A stretch of DNA of 64,000 nt from Rhinopomastus cyanomelas (Eukaryota > Chordata > Aves > Bucerotiformes > Rhinopomastidae): the NCBI GenBank assembly GCA_013400115.1, contig VXBP01004066.1, positions 1-64,000 on the forward strand. Reading direction: 5' to 3'. Below, piece after piece: positions 11,301 through 20,630 of the stretch. Position 1 is the stretch's first letter. Each line of letters starts with the position of its first letter. The notes below the pieces were generated by a model. The model did no database searches, was not told where the DNA came from, and worked only from the letters and a program-made list of their open reading frames with translations. A program made the translations under genes and the position numbers.

Positions 11301-12640
11301 AGTATTGGCCCAAATGACTAGGAAAAACCAAGAACTCCAAAGCCATGTCCTTCTTTTTTATGCAGTTCAGAGTGTACAGGTCACACACACTTTGTGTCCA
11401 GTCTTTATGTTTGAAATACATATGACAAATATAAGCATATATGATTTCTTGAAGTCCATATTCCTTTCCTTTTAGTGAAAGTCTGTAGAATGAGGATGTG
11501 GGTTTTGGGTTGCCTGCACTTAGGAAGTTCTTGGTTTACAAGTGATAGTCTCCTGCATTTATATAGACCTTCTTTTCCCTAGATCTGTATGGATCTTGCT
11601 AACAATGTAGGTGAAGGTTGATGCAACAATTTTACAGCTGTGAGAAGAAAACTCTTTGACTTAGTGCCTCAGTAGAGCTGATGAAGAAAACACCTTCATA
11701 TATATATAATTTTTTAACAGGAAAACTTATCTTTGTGGAAAGGAGGCATCTGTCCTCTGTTGAGTCATTAATGTGCTTCATTATCTATCACTCTACAATT
11801 TCAGAATTTTATTTCTGTTTCTGGTATCATCATTCAGAATGATGATCTGACATCATTCTGGTGTCAGATGCATGTCAGCGTACACATTCTCATTGGAGTA
11901 AGGTGTATGAACAGGAAGCCTCTAGTTCTTACTTCTCATCCCAGCCTGAAGATGTACAGTTGCTGTTGGCCCAACTTTGTTGAAAGGGCCAGTACAGTGC
12001 AGGGAAATCCTCATGCGACTATAATAAAGAAGACTTCTGGGGTGGGTTTCTCTGGAGCCAGAACGTTGCACGTTGCCCTGAATGACATTTGTCTGCATTG
12101 GCAAACTTCAGTTGCCAGTGTGGCTGGAGCTCACAGATTTTGAATGGGGAGCTGTTGGGAGGTATACATCTAATTTTAAAGCTGAGTGGAGCTAGATATG
12201 AGCTTAGAGTTAGTATCATACAGTAGGTTTTCTGACGGGGAAATCAATTAAATCAGTTTTCTCTGTGCCTCTGAAATGAGATACTATGATCAAATCTAAG
12301 AGGAAACAGCCGTAGCACCCAGTATGCCAACACCTTTTTTAAACTAGGCCTAATCTCAGCTTCCTGCTTTATCATCATACTGCTACTCTTTCGCCTTTCA
12401 GAGACCCCAAGGCTCTGGAAACTCATTTCTAGTACTGCTTCTGTGGCCTCTCCTGAACCCATTTATCTAGTACTTGCTCCTGTAGCTTTTCTCATATGTG
12501 TGTTATTCTTTGTGTGAAGTAGCTCCTCTTTTATTTCAACCATGCCAGCAAATTCAGCTTTTTGGGGTGGGTAGGGGTGGAGAAGAGGGGAGAGCACCTT
12601 TAGTTTTTCTGTGCCCTTTTACCATTGACCTTATTTATGT

Positions 12641-12652
12641 TTTTCTTCTCAG
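12641..12652 (+). promoter_or_regulatory. PRKCE: Splice acceptor of PRKCE terminal exon
   Basis: A pyrimidine-rich run (tttttcttctcAG) precedes the exon, with AG at 12651-12652. The first codon after it, AAA, is in phase 0. This start is chosen because translation from here matches the PKC epsilon C-tail without interruption, while upstream sequence does not. Confidence 0.9.
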
Positions 12653-12799
12653 AAAACCAAAAGGGATGTAAATAACTTTGATCAAGACTTTACACGAGAA
12701 GAACCAGTATTAACGCTAGTGGATGAGACAATTATAAAACAAATCAATCAAGAAGAATTTAAAGGGTTCTCTTATTTTGGAGAAGAACTACTGCCATAG
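12653..12799 (+). CDS. PRKCE: Protein kinase C epsilon, terminal coding exon
   Basis: This exon encodes the last 48 residues of PKC epsilon, a calcium-independent, diacylglycerol-activated serine/threonine kinase of the novel PKC class. After the AG acceptor at 12651-12652 the frame begins in phase 0 with KTKRDVN, continues NFDQDFTREEPVLTLVD, and stops at TAG 12797-12799. This is the AGC-kinase C-tail. Residue 21 is the turn-motif threonine (T710 in human numbering) and residue 40 is the hydrophobic-motif serine within EEFKGFSYFG (S729 in human numbering). Counting back from the stop puts both at the expected distance. Compared with the human C-terminus as I remember it, the differences are conservative: ETII for EAIV, and a final EELLP for EDLMP. 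The catalytic domain exons lie upstream of the window. The gene EPAS1 following on the same strand agrees with the known order on human 2p21. Confidence 0.96.
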   Translation, partial: KTKRDVNNFDQDFTREEPVLTLVDETIIKQINQEEFKGFSYFGEELLP

Positions 12800-13385
12800 A
12801 CACCATTAGGCTGACAGATGAATGATGCTGCAAGAAGTGATTCTGAAGAGCTCATCAAATTCCTGAGACTCAGTAGATCAAGAACTACTTCTCTTACCCT
12901 GAGCCCATATCTCCAGTTATGTATTTATTGATTTTTTTTTTTCCCTTTAGTCTTCTGACCTGAAAGCACTCTTTAATTTCTGTCTCACAAAAATGATGCA
13001 AAACGATTTTGTATTTAAAAAAAAATTGTAGATGTAACACACTGCCGGGTGTTTGCCACTTTGTTTCCTAAGATCTGCCCAGAGGACAAAATCACGTGTT
13101 TTCGGTGGAAAGTGACGCCATGCTATTGAAAGGGATTTAGCAGATCACAGACTCTGATTGTCGTTATGTGTTTAAACCAAGAAGGTTTTATCTACCGTGG
13201 TGGTTGTGGTCAGGTCTGTACTCAGATGTGGACAATAAGTAGTAAATTGGTCTTTGTAAGCAAAAACTGGTTTAACTCTCAGTTAGGGCTTGATGGTGGT
13301 AAGATACAGAAACAAGCACAGCCATTAAAGTTTTTCATTAAGCTCCTCTGATAATTAACGGAAAACTCTTAGGAATAAGGAGAAT

Positions 13386-13391
13386 AATAAA
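13386..13391 (+). terminator. PRKCE: Candidate proximal polyadenylation signal
   Basis: AATAAA lies about 590 bases after the PRKCE stop codon. Use of it would give a short 3' UTR isoform lacking the AU-rich and CpG-rich parts. Single AATAAA hexamers are common by chance in AT-rich DNA, so confidence is limited. Confidence 0.4.
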
Positions 13392-13686
13392 GAAAAATGA
13401 AATTTTATTTCAGCGTGAGGTAGATCCCATATGGATAGTTATTAAAGGGCTAAAGAGTAAACAGCCTACAGTGCTTCAGCACATCTATACATAGGCATCT
13501 TGTAGTTTTTCAGGTGACTGGCTGTACTATCCCTGTTACCACATTTAACACCCACTGATATCAACCATTAATGTGAAGGCAGCTTGAAAATGTTTACAGT
13601 TAATTTCACAGCATATAAAAAATTAATTCTAAACATTACCAATTTGCCTTTTTTTTCCATTGTTGCTAGGCTGGTAAATGATTTCT

Positions 13687-13701
13687 TATTTATATTTATT
13701 T
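13687..13701 (+). promoter_or_regulatory. PRKCE: AU-rich element in PRKCE 3' UTR
   Basis: The run TTATTTATATTTATT contains overlapping ATTTA pentamers, the core of AU-rich elements that bind mRNA-stability proteins of the TTP and ELAVL families. It is present only in transcripts that extend past the first AATAAA at 13386. Function is inferred from the motif alone. Confidence 0.4.
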
Positions 13702-15235
13702 CCTCAGCAGTGTGTTACTTTTGCACATTTTTACAAAACTATACTACTACTGTGTGTGTTGTTTGGGGTTTTTTGTACCTTGAAAATCTAAAGAGAAATC
13801 TTGCTTTTAGAAGGCACAAAATAGGGCTGCACGTGCATTGTGTGGAAGTGTGTAAAAAAAAAACAAAACCCTGAAGATCAAACATTCACAAACTGACATT
13901 GTTGAAAGTTGTAAATTGAATTATTTTTTTTTTTTTGTGTATGAATTGAGTAACTCATGTGGACAAGATGACTAATGTGAAGTTACCTCCTGTAGATACG
14001 CTAACAGTGTTATGTACTTACATTTCCAGGAGTTCCCTGTGGTTTGGTTTGGTTTTTTAAATTTTTTTTCCATTGGATTTTCTTTCCTTCTTTTTTAGGG
14101 GTTTTTTTTTTTTGTGTGTGTACATGTATTGCTGAGGTCATTTTATTATATATTTTACTGGACTGAGTGAGCGGTCATTGGAATCCATTTTAATTTTTGC
14201 ACATGGATTTCCAGCTGCACAAAAAACAAGTCTAAAATTCTATATATACTTGTGATTGGCAAAGTGGCAGTAAAGAAGCTTTTTTGCCTTTTGTACAGGT
14301 GAGATTTTGTATATAGTGTTTGCTGCAAGGCCTGTGGAATTCATTGAATATAGAGGTATCAACTGCTGCATGTTCAGGCATCCTATTAAAATGTTAGTCT
14401 ATGAAAGAATAATTATAATAATGTCCATGTGCAATACTCTTGTATGTGTATTGGTTCAAGTTACTGTCAGAGAGATGAGGTTTTTTGTTATAAAAGATGT
14501 AGACGTATATTAAGCTATACTAAATCTCTTGTATAGTTCTCTTCAACTCTATTATTGCCATGATAGAGCTCGGAAAGAGAAAAAAAGGGACGTTACCAAT
14601 CGAGGTGGACAAAGCGCAAACTGTTGGCTCTGAGAGGGACTCTCGGTCTCGAGCAGACGAGTTGGTTTGGGTCAGTTTGGCGTCTGGCTGCTCATAGCCC
14701 ATTACTGATGATAATATTCAGTTCCATTTTGTTTTGTTTTTAAAACTCAGGTGTAATTATTATATATATATTCTTATGATGATTTCAAAATATTAAATAT
14801 TATTATATATCAATTAATGTGTTGTCTGGCCTACAGGTGTAATAATGGATCAAGCCTTTAGTTTAATTTAATTTATCTTCGGTAATCTTTTTGTACTGGG
14901 GAAAAAAAGGAAAAAAAGATTAAAAAAAAAGTTTCTGCTGCTGAGTTACCAGCACAGAAACATCTTAACAATTGCATCATCTCAACGTTGAAATTTCTTT
15001 CTCTTTTAGAAATATACTGTAGAACTGCCCATCAGTTTGTGTCTCACCACTGGCTCTGGGGTTTTTTCTCATCCCAGTTAGCTTTTGACACCCAGGCAAG
15101 AACCGATCACACTGCTAATGCGTTCCCTTCTCTTCCCTAGGTGAGTAGACTGGTTAGGAGGACGTGGCACGGGGTAACGCACTGCTCATTGTACAGGGAG
15201 CCTTCACGCAAACCCCTGAACATTTATTATGACAG

Positions 15236-15241
15236 AATAAA
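15236..15241 (+). terminator. PRKCE: Candidate intermediate polyadenylation signal
   Basis: AATAAA (gacagAATAAAagcatcctg) sits about 2.4 kb after the stop codon. It is a plausible alternative 3' end; the region downstream has only moderate T/GT content. Confidence 0.45.
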
Positions 15242-15975
15242 AGCATCCTGTCAAGCTTTTGCAAGTCCCATTTCTAATATGAATTGGCCAACATTTGTAT
15301 GTTGAGAGGCCTCAGCACCAGCAGTGTTGGGTAGAATGCAAAGAGAAAAGTGAAGGAGAGCCAAAATTTTGCATGGGCAGATCTTTCTTCACTATAAATA
15401 GTTAGATCGTTTGCATTGGGTTTACAGCAGGAGGTTTGTCTGTTACCTTGGAATCATTTTTTTTAAAGGTAATTCATAAAAATGGACATTCTGTTCACAT
15501 TTTCTGCCTCTTCGGTAAAACTTTTCCTGTTCCTTCTTTGTCAAATGAGTGCAAAATGCCAAGAAAAATATAATTAATTATTATTATTGTTGTTATAAAG
15601 AATCCATTGTTTCTTGTTTTTTCCTTCCAAACAGACTTTATTAAAAAAAAAAACAACCCACAGAAACACATTTTCCTCCTTAGGGCAAAACACAGAAAAA
15701 ATCTTACAAATTACCTCTTTTTAAATTACGTGCAGAATAGTTCTGGCTAAATAGCAAATGTATTCACTTCGGGGAGGGGAGTAGGGCTGGTTTTTTTGTT
15801 GTTTGTTTTGTTGGTTTTTTTTATTATTGTGAAGATTTATTTGTACAGAACTTTTTTTCTTATGGATGTAATTTGAATCTCTTGCCATTCATTAGTGTTA
15901 TTTCATCGTAAACATTATTACTGTGCCAAATGTACTGTATTCAAAAGGATGTGAATGTGTATTGTTTCGGAACCT

Positions 15976-15981
15976 AATAAA
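15976..15981 (+). terminator. PRKCE: Probable main distal polyadenylation signal of PRKCE
   Basis: AATAAA in 'ggaacctAATAAAtacaatg' is followed after about 18 bases by a T-rich run (atctttttttctttttctcc), the arrangement expected of a strong cleavage site with a downstream U-rich element. The resulting 3' UTR of about 3.2 kb is a sensible length for PRKCE. Cleavage is expected near 15995-16005. Confidence 0.65.
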
Positions 15982-15999
15982 TACAATGATGTTAAATCT

Positions 16000-18900
16000 T
16001 TTTTTCTTTTTCTCCCCCCCCCAAAGTTTTCCTGAGTGTTTCCTAGTGAGGAAGAAAGGAAAGACGACTGTTTTATACTCTCTTGCATGTTGTACAGCAA
16101 GCTTGTCTTTTAGGAGAGGGTGTTTGTGAAGGAAGGATTTGCTAGCAAGTGCCTCATCTGCAAAGCTCTAAAGAAAGAAACACAGGTAACAGGACACAAA
16201 CACTGTCTTGGGCACTGACATCAAAACTCACAAGTTACAGGCTTCTCCTGCTCACTGAGTTCTGACTGGTCCCAGCATTCTGCTGCACTGCATCGCTAAA
16301 ACCCTCTCTGGGGCGGACAAACATGAGACTGCTTTAGTCTTTAACTGGATTGATTAGAGGGATTAATAGAATGCATAAGTTTAATTAGGGTTATTTCTTT
16401 AACTTAATCTGTCAGTATAGCGTTGAAATACTTCAGTGTTTCCTAGTGTTTCACTTGCCCTCATTAGTAATGAAGAGCTCAGCTTTGATTGCAGTTATAG
16501 AGGTATAAGGTGTAAGAAAAATACCTGTAGAAAAAACTGGGGGGAGAAGAAGCTTGAGCTGGGCTTCTGGGTTTTTATTTGAAAGAGGATAAATAATTGT
16601 TCGCTCTTCATCTTTTTCATGTCACTCAGAATTTCACTTTGATATTTTTTGGCCAGCTTTCTAGATTTTCTAACTCTGCTGCATCTCTTTAGAACATGAG
16701 GTGTACAACTACTCAGTAAGTGGATGCAAGGAGCATTACTACAACAACTAGTATGTTCTGCTTTGATTTCTGCTTTTTGCCTCTTTTTTTTCATATTTTT
16801 GCATCTTTATTTCCTTACTCCACATGTGTCCTCGGTCATTTCACAGGCTTTCCCAGATGAGTGTCCGTTATAAATCTGTTAGTGATAACAAACTGGGCTC
16901 TGCCCAGGGCATAATGAAGATAGGTTAAATAGGAATTTTCAGCAGTGCAAAATGCTGCCTTGATGCCTGCTTCCCATTTAGCAGCAACCTTTTGCTGGTC
17001 ACCTTCTCATTATGTCCTACATGACCCTGGTTTGGCAAGGTGGTTGGACTAGATGATCTCTAGAGATCCCTTCCAATCCTTGTATTCTGTGATTCTGCAA
17101 TTCCACTCCATCTTTCCTTTTACCTTGTCGTTGCAGTGGAAGCAGGACGTAAGAGCCACAGCCCAAAGAGGAACACAATCTGCCATTACAAATATTGTGA
17201 AATGGTTGTGCAAGACTGTCCAAAATTTGGAAAAGCATTAAAGAACTTTTCACATTTGTACACAAGGTGTTTAATCCTTGGAAAAAAGTCAATTAGGAAG
17301 AAAGTCAGTGACCCGGAGTCTATTGCTGATTTGGATGCTGGATTGAGAACTGGACTGGGCATTACATGCATTTGTCACCACCATCTAATACTACCAGTTT
17401 GATCTGGAGTCCTCTGTACTATGGCAGGCAGCACGTAGGGAAGACTAAAGCTACGGTGACAGTGACACCATTGCCATGGTGACAGTGGACACCATTGCCA
17501 GGCTGGTGCCCAAGGGTTCCAGTGTATGTCCTCGCTTCTCCACACCTTTTAAAACAAGGTGTTACCCAAAGGTGCCCTGCATCCAGGATTGGTGCTGCGC
17601 ATGAGGGAAGGTCGAGAACACATTGTTGTCTGAGCACTCCTAGTTTGGTCACCTTATGTACCTGTACTGTTACAGCCCTTTAGGAATAGGCTAGGTGCTC
17701 CTCGAGTGACAGTAAACACATCCTTCCTCAAGTGTGTCTGTCAGATGGTGACAGAAATTGGAACATCAACACAGTGTTTCTAAATGTCAGAAATTAATGT
17801 TCTTACTGGGTTAGTCTAAGGTCAGCATTGCTGCTAGGAGATGGAGCTTGCGTGAAGCTACTGCTGTGCGCAGCACTGGTGTTTTGAAGCACAAACTGTT
17901 TTCACACCATGCTGCACTAAACACCTGCTGGTGATCTGCAGAAGGACTTTGTGGCTGCTCAGAGATCCCTTCATTCCTCTTTGCAGTTGCTAAGCCCAAA
18001 GCCAGTCAGATGTTGCATGCCATAAGGTACAGTCATCAATGCATGAGGTAGGTGGGATTTTGGTTTTACAATGGGATAAGCTTTTTATTGAAATGAGGAC
18101 ACACCCAGGCAAAGTTTGAGAACCCTCATGTTCTAGGAAAGCTGTTTACTCAGAGTCCTTGGTACATCAAAAAAATAACATTTTCTGTTGATTTTTGGTT
18201 AATGAGCAGTGAGGAGGAGCAGGCAAAGAGATCAAGCACAGGGAGACACATTTTTCTGAATAACGATGTGGTTGATTAAGGTGAGCTGATTGAGGGTCAA
18301 AGAGATTGTGCACATCCAGCTTACGTAAACGTTTATGCTAGGGTGAGGATCGCTGTCCTCTTCAGAAGCAAACTTAAGACCTTTAAACTTTACTTGTCGG
18401 AACAATGCAAAGATGTTTCTTCTTTGATTAAATGATGTGCCAGCCCCTTCCATACTAGTGCATTGCAGCTCTTCTCAGTATCCTTCTGTAACAGGCAGGA
18501 GCTGAACTTCCTGGGTCCCAAGCTTCCCTTCTGAGGCCCATTGATGGTTGATGGTGCTGCTCTGCTGAAGCACAAGGCAGTGCAAAGTCCCTCAAAAACT
18601 GTCTCCTAAGTTGGTAACATGAGGCCCCAAGATCAATCCTTCCAGAGCACAGTAATCTCACTGGAAAAGTGGTGGTGTAGAGCAGATTTTTTTTTTCACA
18701 ACTTTTCCAATCCCCAGTATTGTATGAGGCTTTTAATCAGCTGCCACCATGAAACTCCATGAAAAACTGCAAACACCATAGTTGAAGGGCTACAAAAGTA
18801 GTGCTAAACCGTCAGACTTAAGTAACACATCAATAACATCATCTTCCTACAGACACCACAAAGCCTGAGAAGCCCAGCCAAGTGGTGAGGATGCACATCT

Positions 18901-19844
18901 TGGCTGCATTTCCTTTTTCTCACTTGCTTACTCAGCATTTTGCAGCAGATAATAAAGCTGCCACTGTGCATTTGGGTCTCCAGCTGAAAGACTTCAAACA
19001 CAAGAGCTTTGCTGATGCTGCTGTTCCTGGGAATACTCCTGCCTTCAGTGGGAGAAAGACTCTGGGAGAGGAGCGGAGAGAATTTTCATGTACTGAGCTG
19101 TCTAGCAATAATTTGAACCACTCACAGTTGTTTTCTGAGCCAAGGAGGTTATCAACAGCAATAAAAACACAGTCATTATATAGTTCAGACACGTGCATGG
19201 GCAAAAACCCCTGCTGGTGTATCACTGTGGTGTAAATTGCAAGTCTTTCTGTAACCCCTGACCCTGCTCATAAACAGCAGATTCCAGGAATTCTGCTGGA
19301 AGCATACATTACCAAGCACAACCACACTTGGCCATAAACATGCTTTCCTTGGGGAAAGAATCTGGAAGCGGAAGATTGCAAGACCTTGAGATGCCCTGCT
19401 GATTGTAGGGAAACCACCAAGGCCACCTCCTGCCTGACATGCTTGACAGCTGGGTAAACACCCGCCTTGGGATGCTCCCGGTGGGAATACGTACAGCGGC
19501 CACGGGGCTGCCGTGCAGGACAGCCCCGTTAACCTGACTAATGTGCTATCGGGCACTTGCAGACAGCAAGCGGACACGCGATTCAGGCTTGTGCTACCAT
19601 AAGACAGGAAGTCATTGGAGGAATTCAGCGGAAGAGCAGGATGGTTTTTTTGATGGTGGAAGCAGGACTGAGGAGCGAGGAGGCAAGAAGGAGCAAGCAG
19701 AGTCAGTTTGTACCTCTGCATGCTCGTGATGTCACCAGAAGAGCTAGTGAACTAGCAGGTGCTTTGCAGAAGCTTATTTTTGTTTCTGTGATCTCCATGG
19801 ACTGCAAAGGGTGTTTACTAGCCCTTTCCAAGCCATTATTAGGG
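16000..19844. other. Intergenic sequence downstream of PRKCE
   Basis: I recognise no gene here. The only element seen is a CR1 tail at 17020-17095. A short near-duplication of 'gtgacagtgacaccattgcca' lies at 17457-17500. The remainder is ordinary AT-leaning sequence with scattered short ORFs of no recognisable similarity. Confidence 0.7.
17020..17095 (+). mobile_element. CR1 LINE 3' tail
   Basis: 'ttggcaaggtggttggactagatgatctctagagatcccttccaatcc' followed by 'tattctgtgattctg' is the sense-strand CR1 end. It is heavily 5' truncated, at about 75 bases. Confidence 0.88.
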
Positions 19845-20247
19845 TCCAAAGAAAGGCCGTGAGGGTGATCAGAGGGCTGGCAGAGCTGCCATATGAAGAA
19901 AAAAAAGCTGGGTGTGTCCAGCCTTGAGAAGAGAAGGCTTCGGGGAGATCTTATCACCATGTCCCAGTAGCTCAAGAAAAGGATGGCTGCCAAGAAGATG
20001 GAGACTCCCTTTTCAGAAGGACCCCTATGGAAAAGACAAGGGGTGATGGGTATGAGTTACTCCTGGGGAGATTCCAATTGGAGTCCAGAAGAAAATTCTT
20101 CCCCAGTAGAACAATTAAACACTGCATTAATCTCCCAAGGGAAGTGGTTGATTGCCCGACATCGGACAGTTTTAAGACTCAGCTTGACAGGCTGCTGGGA
20201 CATCTAATTTAAACTCTATTTTAGCTTGATACTTTGGACTAGATGAC
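19845..20247 (+). mobile_element. CR1 LINE 3' part, interrupted
   Basis: Sense-strand CR1 sequence includes 'gggtccaaagaaaggccgtgagggtgatcagagggctgg', 'cagccttgagaagagaaggcttcggggagatctt' and the LESRRKFFPSRTIKH-like coding region. It breaks at 'ggactagatgac', where an inverted CR1 follows (20248-20583). The missing tail 'ccttgaggtcccttccaacc' appears at about 20590, so the two parts are one insertion split by another. Confidence 0.9.
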
Positions 20248-20583
20248 ACACAGATATACAGATCATCAGGAGTTGGAAGGGACCTCCAGGAGTCGTCAAG
20301 TCCCCCTGCTAAAGCAGGATCATAAAACCTAAGGCAAGTTACACAGGAACACGTCCAGATAGGTCTTAAAAGTCTCCAGAAAAGGAGACTCCACAACTGC
20401 CCTGGGCAGCCCATTCCAGTGCTCTGTTCCTCTTATGGTAAAGAAGTTTTTCCTCATGTTTTGGTGGAACTTCCTGTGCTCCAGCTTACACCCATTGCCC
20501 CTTGTCCTATCACCAGACACAAGCGAAAACACATTGTCTCTTCTGGACACTCAGTCTTCATGTATTTATAGACAGTGATTTAT
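20248..20583 (-). mobile_element. CR1 LINE fragment nested inside another CR1
   Basis: An inverted CR1 3' region runs from 'cagatcatcaggagttggaagggacctcc' through 'gttacacaggaacacgtccag' to 'catgtatttatagacagtga'. On the minus strand it encodes CR1 ORF2 C-terminal motifs (SGDRTRGNGCKLEH, EHWNGLPRAVVESPFLE). It separates the body and tail of the + strand CR1, so it inserted later. Confidence 0.92.
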
Positions 20584-20587
20584 ATGA

Positions 20588-20630
20588 ATCCTTGAGGTCC
20601 CTTCCAACCTGGATATTCTGTGAATCTATT
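20588..20630 (+). mobile_element. CR1 tail displaced by nested insertion
   Basis: 'tccttgaggtcccttccaacctggatattctgtgaatct' is the CR1 3' end belonging to the element at 19845-20247. The two are separated by the inverted CR1 between them. Confidence 0.82.

Larger units (their letters stand above)
1..12652 (+). other. PRKCE: PRKCE last intron (3' part)
   Basis: This is non-coding sequence upstream of the terminal PRKCE exon. It ends in a pyrimidine-rich tract and AG acceptor (ttttcttctcAG, AG at 12651-12652). I looked for the preceding kinase exon, which should encode the end of the catalytic domain ahead of KTKRDVNN, and did not see it, so the intron probably starts before the window. Recognisable contents are CR1 fragments at 3229-3308, 5040-5446, 5670-5893 and 6735-8343. 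A CpG-rich pocket lies at 2880-3070. From 8344 to 12652 I see only unique sequence, apart from a possible antisense polyadenylation-like segment near 9565-9720. 1-2879 holds nothing I can name. The assignment rests on the exon that follows. Confidence 0.8.
12800..15998 (+). other. PRKCE: PRKCE 3' untranslated region
   Basis: From the stop codon to the distal polyadenylation signal lie about 3.2 kb of AT-rich sequence without CR1, which contrasts with the repeat-bearing flanks. The length is about what I recall for human PRKCE. Features inside are AATAAA at 13386, 15236 and 15976, an AU-rich stretch at 13687-13701, T-rich runs near 13922-13936 and 14101-14113, a TA-rich stretch at 14757-14815, and a CpG-rich pocket at 14590-14700. 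The extent is inferred from signals; no transcript evidence is available here. ORFs seen in this region are short and without recognisable similarity. Confidence 0.75.

Noticed and set aside
1..12640. Search for the penultimate PRKCE kinase exon
   Set aside because: No stretch encoding the expected end of the catalytic domain was seen; the exon is presumably upstream of the window.
19185..19721. Minus-strand ORF of 178 codons
   Set aside because: No recognisable domain, Cys/Ser/Pro-rich composition, overlapping open frames on both strands; consistent with chance.
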